Source of the DNA: Salvia splendens
Lineage: Eukaryota > Streptophyta > Magnoliopsida > Lamiales > Lamiaceae
Direction: 5' to 3'
DNA: 64,000 bases
Assembly (NCBI RefSeq): GCF_004379255.2
Contig: NC_056047.1
Location: 26,364,293 to 26,428,292, forward strand
Shown: in pieces, positions 20,759 through 30,747 of the stretch
How the letters are laid out: every line of letters begins with the position of its first letter
How positions within the stretch are numbered: position 1 is the first letter of the stretch
Notes under the pieces: model-generated
What the model was told of the DNA's origin: nothing
The model's database searches: none
Seen by the model: the letters and a program-made list of their open reading frames with translations, nothing else
Program-made: the position numbers and the translations under genes

Positions 20759-22857
20759 TGATGTTGGGGAACAGTTTCGGTAGTGTGGACCACACTTGTT
20801 GACATAAATATTTGGTTGTTTAAAGTAAATGTTTAGGACTGATATGATTCTTATTTTTTTCTTTATAGAAGATGGTACCTTCACAACAAGAGTGCATTAT
20901 TCTGGTGAGATGGATGAAAGCCGTGAAAGCCATGGAAAACAATATGTGGATGGGATGATTGAGTACATGCATAGATGTGACCTAGAAAAATGGTCGAAAC
21001 TTGAAGTAGATGACTTTATTGAGAAAAAGCTTGGTCTATATGTAAGTGAGTTGGAGTACTTTTACCTGAAGACTCTGATGAATTTAAAAGAAGGCTTGGT
21101 CCGCTTATTTGACAATAAATCCTCCATGGATATGGCTGAAATTGGAGTTAAAGCATGGGTAGTTGACCTCTATGTTGTGGATACAACTGGGGTATTGGTC
21201 AGTCAAGTAATACAAGACCATGGAGAGGCTACTGTTGATGATGGAAAGTCCACTGACAAGGAAAATGGAAGGCTAGATGCGGCTGTTAAGGGGAAGAGCA
21301 AGGTTGATGTTGTTGAGGAGGACAATGTGGAGGTGCCTCCATTTGTTGATAGTGACTACGACCTTAGTGATAAGGATAAAGATAATATTATGGCTACCCA
21401 AGTGAAAGGGTGGAAAAGGGTTGTGGATGTAATGGCAAGGCACCCTACTGATGATACTATTGACAGTGATCAACTTCCTAGAGACTCACCAAGTTCGGGA
21501 TCAGAAGATGAAGAAGAGAAAGAGCATTATGACGATACAAGGCGTTTGACTAGAAGATATAAGGCTGACACTGAGCGCAACGACCCGAGATGGGAAATTG
21601 GGTTGCGTTTTAATTCCAAGGCAGACTTCAAAGACTTAATTCGTCACCAAGGAGTATTGTTGGGGAAGAAGCTGCGGTTGAAAAAAAAATGACAACATTC
21701 GTTGCATAGCTCACTGTCGAGGGGTACTAAGAAGCAAGAAGAATACCGAATGTCCGTGGCTCGTGCAACTGGCTCATAGGCCTGCCCATGGGTTATAGCA
21801 GGTTTCACGGCTCCACAACAAACATAAGTGTGGCGGGGCTTCCTATAACCATGGATGTGCCAATGTACGGTATCTCGCTAAGAAATACAAGGAAGATATT
21901 CGAGTCATCCCTGGAATGACTGTGGGCCAATTTATAGAAAAGGTGCATAGTGACATGAAGATCACCATTTCTCCAGGAAAGGCCAAGAGAGCTATGCAAC
22001 ATGCATGGAGACTGATAGAAGTCGACTTGGTGAAGCAGTACAAGCGCCTACATGACTACAAGGCTGAAATTCTCAGAACTAATCCGGGAAGCACGGTTGT
22101 CTTAGCAAAGCAGTGGCTTGAGGATGGATATGACAGGTTTAAGGCTATTTACATTGCTTACGAAGCATGTAAAAATTCTTTCAAACGTCATTGTAGACGC
22201 TTGATAGGCCTAGATGGGTGTCATTTGAAGGGGCAAGCCAAGGGAATTCTTTTGACAGCCATCGGATTGGATCCGAATGATCAGATTTTTTCCATAGCTT
22301 TTGTCGTAGTTTGCATTGAAAATACTGACACATGGAATCGGTTCCTCGGGCTGTTGGTGCAAGATTTGGAAATTACGGATTCTAGCAAGTGGACTTTCAT
22401 CTCGGACAGAAAAAAGGTACATTATGCCAACATATTATGCTTAAAGTTCCTAAGTTGAAGCATAAGGTGTGGAATTTGTAAAAATGTGTGAAGAAAAAAA
22501 ATTAGATTTTGGTTCTTTGGCTGAGCATAAGGTCTGAACTTTGTATAAATATGTGAAAAAATTTTGTTTCTTTTGGTTGTGCATAAGGTTTGAAATTTGT
22601 ATAAATGTGTGAAAAAATAGATTTTGGTTCAGTGGTTGTTCTGGATTTATACTCTTACATAAGTTGGATAGCATAAGGTTGTTTCCTGTGATTGAACAAG
22701 AAGCTAATTAGTGTGTGAAGCTTGTTGTGTGTATTGTGTGGATTTCAGGTATGGGTATTAAAAAGATTGACACATTCATAAAAAATTGTATCAACTAACA
22801 GATCTTTTTGTAATGTCAGGGGCTAATCAATGCCATGAGAAACTATTGCCCGCATGT
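20759..22857 (+). mobile_element. MULE left arm, copy 2
   Basis: The arm holds the end of intron 1, transposase exon 2 (20869-22416), intron 2 (22417-22819) and the start of exon 3 (from 22820). MULE identity ends at about 22857, after the codons for INAMRNYCPH. The same sequence runs in reverse at 27587-29587, with its last bases at 23739-23775 beyond the hAT, so left and right arms form an inverted repeat of about 2.1 kb. Confidence 0.92.
20869..22857 (+). pseudogene. MULE (MuDR) transposase fragment, copy 2 left arm
   Basis: Exon 2 opens with DGTFTTRVHYSGEM (PB1-like domain) and continues through the DNA-binding region to KLRLKK. There a run of nine A replaces the eight in copy 1, and the frame is lost at 21692. 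The correct frame resumes, with an intact second open part from 21916 (MTVGQFIEKVHSDMK) through LDGCHLKGQ and FISDRKK to the donor GT at 22417. Exon 3 starts GLINAMRN after the acceptor GTCAG. The later part of the protein, with the zinc finger, is absent. Confidence 0.9.
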
Positions 22858-23738
22858 CGTGGATAATTCCCGGAATTCACTTGATCCAGTGCTTGGCTCA
22901 AACAATGTATTGAGTTGAGCAAGTGAATCTGAAGAATTGTTCAAGACATTTTATTTACTTGATCAAGCCGAATATGCATACGGGGTTTCTCCTGCAGCTC
23001 ACATTGCAGACTTATTTATCGTTACCCCCTTCAGATGGATCATTAAGAAATAGTTATGGATTAGGACACTTCCCTGAAACTTTGCAATTCCCAGGGGATG
23101 GTGGATCGATTCTCAAGTGGATTTAACTTCTTTTACAACTTGATCAGTTTAGAGGTCGGCTACTTATTTGGGAAATCATCCTCAACTGGAGATCCTGAGA
23201 TAATTTCTCTTCTAGCAGTTCTTCCTGTCCATCTATTCTTCTGAGAGTACATCACCATCATGGTTGCCTGCTTCTTGTTATGATTGTTGTAAGTTCCCTG
23301 AATCTTCCTATTTTCCTTTGGGCCCAACCCATGGTAAGAAGGGTCTCTCCTCTTAGGCGGTTTAGGCCACGACCTCAGTTGCTTACAGTAGATTAGCTTC
23401 GCAACTCCTTTTCCAGCTTTTTCATCTTCCGAGCTCGGCCCTTCTTCTTCACAGCACCCATTTGTTTTGTCTATCACTGCAGGTGGTTTCTCTACCGGTA
23501 CATTATCTTTTTCCACTCCAGACACCAATCTCTCCATTTTTCGTTCGAATTCATGCACTGTTCTTGCTTGGAGGTAGAATAAGGTAGCGCCAAATTCTGC
23601 ACAACGATCGATGACCTCTCCTTCCTTCTTCTAAGGTCCATCATTCACCTCCTCTGGGATCTCATGCGATATCTCGCCCTCAAGAGGTGCGGCGATCGAC
23701 TCTTCCTCAGTTCGAGATTCCTGCCCTGCTGGTCAGGT
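22858..23738. other. unidentified cargo between inverted MULE arms, copy 2
   Basis: This is an 880-bp stretch between the ends of MULE similarity in the two arms and is almost the same as 8482-9364. It contains the minus-strand ORF at 23160-23558. The + strand side (22920-23110) has short open stretches but nothing recognised. Its location inside an inverted-arm MULE is that of a captured segment in a Pack-MULE. Confidence 0.6.
23160..23558 (-). CDS. hypothetical ORF in the MULE cargo, copy 2
   Basis: The 132-codon frame begins MHEFERKMERLVSG and matches the copy 1 ORF except for scattered substitutions. It keeps CCEEEGPSSEDE, a following basic stretch and an arginine-rich end (WTGRTARRE). 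The frame is open in both copies, but they are recent duplicates, so this is weak evidence for coding. The family is not recognised, and the frame could be a piece of a captured gene or retroelement gag. Confidence 0.3.
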   Translation of the reverse strand: MHEFERKMERLVSGVEKDNVPVEKPPAVIDKTNGCCEEEGPSSEDEKAGKGVAKLIYCKQLRSWPKPPKRRDPSYHGLGPKENRKIQGTYNNHNKKQATMMVMYSQKNRWTGRTARREIISGSPVEDDFPNK

Positions 23739-24039
23739 GTTCGGCATGCGGGCAACAGTTTCTCATGGCATTGATTAGACGTCACCACGGTTCGGGAACC
23801 AGCGGTTCATGGTTCGGAACCGCCGGTTCCGGTTCAAGAAAAGCATGAACCTGAACCGGCCCGGCCAAGCTTGGACGGTTCCGGTTCCTGAACCGTGAAC
23901 CGCCGGTACATATCTGGTTCCGGGCCGGTTCGGCGGTTCGTGTTAATTTAATTTTTTTTTACATTGTAATTCAAGTAAAAAATGTAAATATACTTGCATA
24001 AATAAAATTAGAATAAAGCGATGTACAAATGCAATTTTA

Positions 24040-24235
24040 TTGATACTAATTACAACTTCAAAATTACAAATTACAACTTCAAAATGGCAAATTACAACTT
24101 TAAAATTACAAATTACAACTTAAAATTTACAAATTACAACTTTAAAATTATAAATTACAACTTAAAATTTACAAATTACAACTTAAAAATTATAAATTAC
24201 AAAAGACTTAAAGTCTTGATTATAATTTACAAATT
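24040..24235. repeat. AT-rich short repeat downstream of the hAT transposase
   Basis: ACAAATTACAACTTAAAAT-type units of about 15 bp recur roughly a dozen times; the same array is at 9700-9880 in copy 1. It gives a spurious open frame of NYNFKIT repeats on the + strand. It lies between the subterminal repeats and the transposase stop. Confidence 0.8.
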
Positions 24236-24415
24236 ACATATTCGAAACAAAGGGGAGAAAAAAGAAATAAAGGAAAAGGACTTGAGCTCAACTTAAATTT
24301 AAAATTTAAGTTGAGATGTCTACGTATCCTCAATGCTCAATTGCATTTTGGAATCAAAGTCCACGTAGTTCTCTTACCTTCCTTACCTATTTGGCTTGAT
24401 CGGAGGAATTGGCGC

Positions 24416-26989
24416 CTACTCTTCTTCGTCGGGGAAGTAGTCTTGGTCGGGTTGTACTACTTGATTGTCCCAATCCGGTTCTTGGTCTCTAATTTCGGCG
24501 GAGCACCAATCATCAAGTAACATGGTGGCTTCCATGTTTTACCCGGTGAGTCTACTTCTTTTGTCATTCAAGACGTTGCCTCCAACACTAAAGGCAGACT
24601 CGACGGCGACAGTGGAAGCCGGAACCGAAAAGATCTCCTTGGCCATTGATGCAAGGATGGGAAAATCTTTCTCGTGTGATCCCCACAAATCTAGGACGTC
24701 GGTTTGTTGGGGAACGGGACCTCCTTCTTCCTCATTGAATGAAAAGTGTGAGTCAAAATATAAATCTAACTCACTTGTCGAATTTTCCGTCCTTCCTCCG
24801 CTGCTGAAGCCGTATAGGTCCGCCAATTGGGATTGGGCGTCGGGGTCATCAACTTGGAAGAAGCCAAAGTTATGTGTTTGACGGGGGGGTCTAGGTCTCA
24901 CTTGGGGGGTACTGTTGTACTTGGCTTCGTAATCGTGAAAGAGAGCCTGCAAGTCGAACTCAAAACTTCTTTAGAGGGTTAGGAGGTGGGGGAGGTTTAT
25001 TTGGAATGTTTGGGCTAGGTTTATGTAGTTGTCGTCGTCCTCGTCATTGTGCAAAGCTCAGAGTGGTTCAAGATCAATAGAAGCCAAATTGTTGTAATAA
25101 AATTCTAAAATTTTAAAAGTACCAACTAGTTTCCACTTTGGATCCAAAACTTTGGCAAGCAAAAAAACCATTGGGATCTCATTGAAATACTTGAGCCATT
25201 TTTCAACCATGTAATATAAATCACACATTAACTCAAGATTCTTTGTGGAATTTTTCATTGCAGTTTTAAAACCTAGTGATATGTACATGCAATGTTCTAA
25301 AACACGAACGGATGTGCAATAATACACACCCGATAACTCAACGGTGGCATTTCGAAAACCTTTGAATAATTTAAATAAGCTCATGCTTTGATCCCAACAA
25401 GAAGAGGTTAGATATAAATCAGCAACAGGGAAAGTTCTATCAAAATCAACCAAATATTCTATATGCTCTAATGTAGAATGCAACATATCATATGTAGAGT
25501 TCCATCTAGTAGACAGGTCTAAAGTAAAAGTTGTGTACCTTATTTTCTTCGAGTGGCAATACTTCTTCCACGCCTTGCCATTTTGAGGCTTCCGGTGGAT
25601 CAAGGATACAGTTGTTGTAATAGGTTCAATATGTCTTTGCCATAAAGACAAAGCATCTTGTACACATAAATTTAATATATGACAAATACATCGTTGGTGA
25701 AAATACTTACCACTTATCACCGGGGAGCAAGCCGCAATTAAATCGGGTATACTTGCGGTGTTAGCGGTTGCGTTATCAAAACCAACCAAAAATATCTTGT
25801 TGCATAACTCATAATCATTCAAAACTTGAATAATTAAAGATGCAATTGCTTGTGCGGTGTGTGGTAAAGGAAATTGTCTAAAACCAATTAAACGTTTATT
25901 TAAAGACCAACTATTGTCTATAAAATGACATGAAATTCCCATGTAAGAATTTCGTTGGAAAGAATCCGTCCACACATCGGAGCAAATATTAACTTTGTGC
26001 CCCAAGTTGGATAGAAATTTTCCAACGTCTCTTTTTTTATCAAAAAACTGACGGTTGTAAGATCTTTGAGCAGTAGAGGGGGGAATTCTTTTTGTAGCAA
26101 CATTAAAAGCGGTTTGCATAGTAACTTCATATTTTTTGTCATTAAAAAAATTAAACGGAAAATGTTTCATTGCCGCCCATCTTACCATTGCATTGGTAAC
26201 ATTTTTGGGATCATATTTAAATAGAGGAGTTCCTGTTTGAGACGATGAGCCAGCGGGGAAGTTTATTTGGCTTTGGGACTTAGTATGCCCATATTCCATG
26301 GGGTGTTTTGCCTTCAAATGGCGATGGAGAGTACCATATCCCTCACCTGTTCCAAATGGATAGACTTTATCGCAATAGTTGCAATATGCTTTGAACTCAC
26401 TTGTCTCCACGGTAGTGGTCGGATCATTAGGATTTGAAATTACCACCGGGACCTTCTTGTAATGTTTGGTGAAAATATCGGATTTCAACTTGGGAGGCAT
26501 CTTTTTCTTTTGTCGTCCTGCGGAAGGAGGAGCATCGGCCTCCTCATCATTTTCGCCAACTTGGCCGGTGCTAGAAGGGGGGAATTGATGCGATCCATCA
26601 TCGCCTTCGTCTGACGATAGATTCACATCGTACTCGAAACGTGAAGCCGAATGTGAATGCCCCCCTTGTTGGTCTTCGTCGGCGAGGGCAAGTAACAAGG
26701 CCGCATTTCGATCTTCTTCCTCCTACGAAAATTATACAACTAAGTAAAAATACTAACACAAAAATAAAACACATAGACACATAGATGTTGAAAAATGAAA
26801 TTATGAATTTAATAAAAATGAATTAACAAAAAAATAAAACATATTAGAACTTACTTGAGCTCGAAGAGCGACTCGCCTTCCCACCTCCTCCTCAACTTGT
26901 GCTCTAGTAGGGGCACGTCGTCGACGAGTATCACTTTGATCTTGGGCAATTCCCTTGCCCCGATCACCACCACGACGAGATGAAGACAT
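24416..26989 (-). pseudogene. hAT transposase, near-intact with three in-frame stops
   Basis: Exon 1 (26989-26855) starts MSSSRRGGDRGKG. An intron (donor GTAAGT, acceptor CGTAG) joins in phase to exon 2 from 26722. Exon 2 encodes a BED-type zinc finger (CNYCDKVYPF...HRHLKAKH), the RNase H-like catalytic core (CSDVWTDSFQRNSYMG, FVGFDNATANTAS, HQRCICHILNL, STRWNSTYDML) and the hAT dimerisation region (SELDLYFDSH, VLDLWGS, FPILASMAKEIF, STVAVESAFS). One reading frame runs to a natural-looking stop at 24416-24418, broken only by stops at 25058-25060, about 24978, and 24539. Full length would be about 810 residues, usual for the family. It should not make an active protein. Confidence 0.92.
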
Positions 26990-27586
26990 GATATTTATGG
27001 AAATTGAAAGTATAGAATAGAGAGTAGTGTGATTGTGTGAAGATGATAACGTGAACAACGTGAGTAAATTATGAGCGCAAATAACGTAAACAACTTGAGA
27101 GAATGAGGATAGAATAGAGAAATTGAGATTGAGAAGAGAAATTCTTATTAACACAAGAATGGGGTGAGTAGAAATGAAGAGGAGGGGTATTTAAAGGGGA
27201 AAATTGTGATTGAATTTTAAAAAAAAATTCAAATTTCAAAATTTTGAAAATCTGGCGCAACCGCCGGTTTTAGGCGGAAAACCGTCGGTTTCATCAATAG
27301 TTTCTGACGAAAACCGGTGGTCGCGGCAGTGGTTTCTGAAAAGGCTAGGAGTAGGCCTGAAAACTTGTCGGGAACAGCCGAACCGGTGGTTCCGGCCAAA
27401 CCGGCGGTTCGGAACCGCCGGTTATAGTTTGCCAAGAATTGAAACCTGAACCGGCCCGGTGGAACCGCCGGTTTCGGTCACGGTTTGAACCGCCACCGAC
27501 GGTTCCGGTTCCGGTTTGAAACCGCCGGTGACGGTTCCGTGCCAGTTCGTCCGGTTCAGTTCCGTTTGGAGACCTCTAGCATTGAT

Positions 27587-30087
27587 TAGCCCTTGCCATT
27601 AACAAAAAGATCTGTTAGTAGATACAATTTTTTATGAATGTTTCAATATTTTTAATACGCATACCTGAAATCCACACAACACACACACAGCAAGCTTCAC
27701 ACACTAATTAGCTTCTTGTTCAATCACAAAAAATAGCCTTATTCCATCCTACTTATGTAAGAGTATAAATCCAGAACAGCCACAGAACAAAAATCTATTT
27801 TTTCATCACACCTTTATACAAAGTCCAGACCTTATGCTCAGCCAAAGAACCAAAATCTAATTTTTTTTTTCTTCACACATTTTTACAAATTCCACACCTT
27901 ATGCTTAAACTTAGGAACTTTAAGCATAATATGTTGGCATAATGTACCTTTTGTCTGTCCGAGATGAAAGTCCACTTGCTAGAATCTGTAATTTCCAAAT
28001 CTTGCACCAACAGCCCGAGGAACCAATTCCATGTGTCAGTATTTTCAATGCGAACTACGGCAAAAGCTATGGGAAAAATCTGATCATTCAGATCCAATCC
28101 GATGGCTGTCAAAAGAATTCCCTTGGCTTACCCCTTCTAATGACACCCGTCTAGGCCTATCAAGCGTCTGCAATGACGTTTGAAAGAATTTTACATGCTT
28201 CGTAAGCAATGTAAATGGCCTTAAACCTGTCATTTCCATCCTCAAGCCGCTGCATTGCTAAGACAACCGTGCTTCACGAATTAGTCCTGAGAATTTCAGC
28301 ATAGTAGTCATGTAGGCACTTGTACTGCTTCACCAAGTCGACTTCTATCAGCCTTCGTGCATGTTGCATAGCTCTCTTGGCCTTTCCTGGAGAAATGGTG
28401 ATCTTCATGTCACAGTGCACTTTTTCTATAAATTGGCCAACAGTCATTCCAGGGATGACTCGAATATCTTCCTTGTATTTCTTAGCGGGATACCGTGCAT
28501 TGGCACATCCATGGTTGTAGGAATCCCCACCACACTTATGTTTATTGTGGAGCCGTGAAACCTGCCAAAACCCATGGGCAGGCCTATGAGCCAGTTGCAC
28601 GAGCCACGGACATTCGGTATTCTTCTTGCTTATTAGTACCCCTCGACAGTGAGCTATGCAACAAATGTTGACATTTTTTTTCAACCGCAGCTTCTTCCCC
28701 AACAATACTCCTTGGTGACGAATTTAGTCTTTGAAGTCTGCCTTGGAATTAAAACGCAACCCAATTTCCCATCTCGGGTCGTTGCGATCAGTGTCAGCCT
28801 TATATCTTCTAGTCAAACGTCTTGTATCGTCATAATGCTCTTTCTCTTCTTCATCTTCTGATCCCGAACTTGGTTAGTCACTAGGAAGTTAATCACTGTC
28901 ACTAGTATCATCAGTAGGGTGCCTTGCCATTACATCCACAACCCTTTTCGACCCTTCCACTTGGGCCACCATAATATTATCTTCATTCATATCACTAAGG
29001 TCGTAGTCACTATCAACAAATGGAGGCACCTCCACATTGTCCTCCTCAGCAACATCAACCTTGATCTTCCCCTTAACAGCCGCATCTAGCCTTCCATTTC
29101 CCTTGTCAGTGGACTTTCCATCATCAACAGTAGCCTCTCCATGGTCTTGTGTTATTTGACTGACCAATACCCCAGTTGTTTTCACAACATAGAGGTCAAC
29201 TACCCCTGCTTTTACTCCAATTTCAGCCATATCCATGGAGGATTTATTGTCAAATAATCGGACCAAGCCTTCTTTTAAATTCATCACAGTCTTCAGGTAA
29301 AAGTACTCCAACTCACTTACATCTAGACCAAGCTTTTTATCAATAAGGTCATCTACTTCAAGTTTCGACCATTTGTCTGGGTCACATCTGTGCATGTACT
29401 CAATCATCCCATCCACATATTGTTTTCCACGACTTTCATCCATCTCACCAGAATAATGCACTCTTGTTGTGAATGTACCATCTTCTATAAAAAAAATAAG
29501 AATCATATCAGTCCTAAACATTTACTTTAAACAATCAAATATTTATGTCAACAAGTGTGGTCCCCACGACCAAAATTGTTCTCCAACACCAGACCATAAG
29601 CATTTAAAATCCAAAGCAAAACACACATCAAAGATTATACCCCACATGTTGACCATCACCAACCTTGGTCCCCACCAACACACATCACAGAATATACACA
29701 CATACTCCAAAAAACATTTTCCCCACATGCTCAGCACAATCAGTCCACCACACCCACATGCTCAGCACACTCACTCCAGACATATACCAAAATATGAAAA
29801 CCCTAATCGCATAATAAGACAAAATCGAGACAAATCAATTCCTACTAAGACAAAATTGAGACAAAATCAAGACAAATTGACACAAATTAAGAAAATAAGA
29901 CAAATAAGACACAAAAATTTGGAACCACTTTCGAAACGAGATGAAACATGAAGCAAAGCTTACCTTCTCGATTTTCACTCGGAGTTGGTTGACTGTGCAT
30001 CGCCTTCCTCCTCCTCTCAAACGTGTAATTGTTATCACGAGGATCGCCGAAGCAACGGTGATAGGAGTCATACACGAACCAACTCAT
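27587..30087 (-). mobile_element. MULE right arm, copy 2 (inverted)
   Basis: Minus-strand MULE sequence: start of exon 3, intron 2, exon 2 (29484-27948), intron 1 (29963-29485) and exon 1 (30087-29964). The inner end continues beyond the hAT at 23739-23775. It is the only arm in the window whose transposase start is seen. At the intron 2 acceptor the left arm reads GTCAG and this arm GGCAA, so the splice site is damaged. Upstream sequence (30088-30300) with repeated CTAGGGTTTTTCG is probably MULE leader, but the outer terminus was not found. Confidence 0.88.
27590..30087 (-). pseudogene. MULE (MuDR) transposase fragment with exon 1, copy 2 right arm
   Basis: Exon 1 begins MSWFVYDSYHRCFGDPRDN and ends in phase at a GTAAGC donor; the first codon of exon 2 is completed as glutamate (ENRE-E-DGTF). 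Exon 2 carries the PB1-like domain, the acidic linker, the DNA-binding region and the start of the catalytic domain (FISDRQK). Stops: TAA after SDSD (28886-28888, shared with copy 1), and D-TAA-I in place of DLIRH near 28725 (copy 2 only). A frame change follows near 28270. There is no zinc finger or carboxy terminus. Confidence 0.88.
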
Positions 30088-30747
30088 GGAGAACTAGGGT
30101 TTTTCGCGAGAGCCAGGGTTTTTCGTGAGAACTAGGGTTGAATCGCCACCGCAAACTACGTTGGAATCGTCGGCGAGAACCTGGGTTGAATCGCCGGTGA
30201 AATCTAGGGTTCAAGTGTTCAAAGTGAGAGATTGGGGAGATGGACGAGATTGAAGAAAGAAGCTGATTTGTTTTAATTTTGTGAAGAAATATGCGTCGAT
30301 TGGAATGTAGGAATTATAGTTTTGATTTTTTAATTTTGATTTTATGTTTTAATTTATGTTATGGACGACAATTTCATGTTTTAATTTTGATTTTTGATTT
30401 TGAATTTATGTTTTGATTTTTGTTAAATTATTTTATATTTTTAATTTTTTAGTTTTTAGATATTAGACATTAATAAAATATAATTATTAACTCTTAATAT
30501 GGTCAAAATCGAATTAAAATTCGTTGACTGATAAATTTTAATAATTCCGTCCAATTCGAAGTAAATGTGATCCGTTTTTATTTGTGAAAGATCGAATAAT
30601 TTAAAAGATAATGTTCGATAACAAAATCATAAAATGGTCGTGGACTTTTAGTTTTAATAGTATTATATTAATAGGCTTCAGACTTTTCGATTATAAATGA
30701 AACAAATAACAAAATCTCTATAGCACTTTCCTGAATCTTCTTCTTCA
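30088..30747. other. MULE leader and host gene promoter region
   Basis: 30088-30300 (minus-strand leader of the MULE arm) shows four CTAGGGTTT/CCTGGGTTG-like repeats. 30300-30480 is AT-rich with repeated TTTTGATTTT runs. 30480-30747 leads into the host gene. The MULE edge is therefore less than 650 bp from the host start codon. No other gene was seen. Confidence 0.5.
30691..30698 (+). promoter_or_regulatory. candidate TATA box of the host gene
   Basis: TTATAAAT lies about 50 bp before the ATG, and the sequence after it is CT-rich close to the start codon (CTTTCCTGAATCTTCTTCTTCA). This position suits a plant core promoter with a short leader. Confidence 0.45.

Larger units (their letters stand above)
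23776..27578 (-). mobile_element. complete hAT transposon (3803 bp), copy 2
   Basis: The termini are TAGACGTCACCA at 23776 and, on the other strand, TAGAGGTCTCCA at 27578. They are imperfect terminal inverted repeats of about 12 bp. Both ends carry GC-rich subterminal regions with repeated AACCGCCGGTTC-type motifs, probable transposase-binding sites. One transposase gene lies on the minus strand. The 8-bp duplication is perfect, so the element has not been rearranged since insertion apart from point mutations. Confidence 0.95.
23768..27586. other. 8-bp target-site duplication around the hAT of copy 2
   Basis: GCATTGAT occurs at 23768-23775 and 27579-27586, directly outside the hAT termini. 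Eight bases is the duplication size of the hAT superfamily. The target lies in MULE exon 3 of the right arm (minus strand GGGCTAATCAATGC). Confidence 0.93.

Noticed and set aside
26801..27260. Upstream extension of the hAT exon 1 frame and a second frame to 27260
   Set aside because: The conserved-looking start is at 26989 (MSSSRRGG); upstream codons are low-complexity and lie in the hAT leader.
29469..29951. 160-codon frame (+) in the MULE region
   Set aside because: It is antisense to MULE intron 1, of biased composition (H, T, K, P), and overlaps the in-phase splice sites of the transposase.
30480..30700. MULE terminal inverted repeat end in the host promoter region
   Set aside because: Several AT-rich stretches and GGTCGTGGACTTTT look possible, but no partner terminus or 9-bp duplication is in the window to support a limit.
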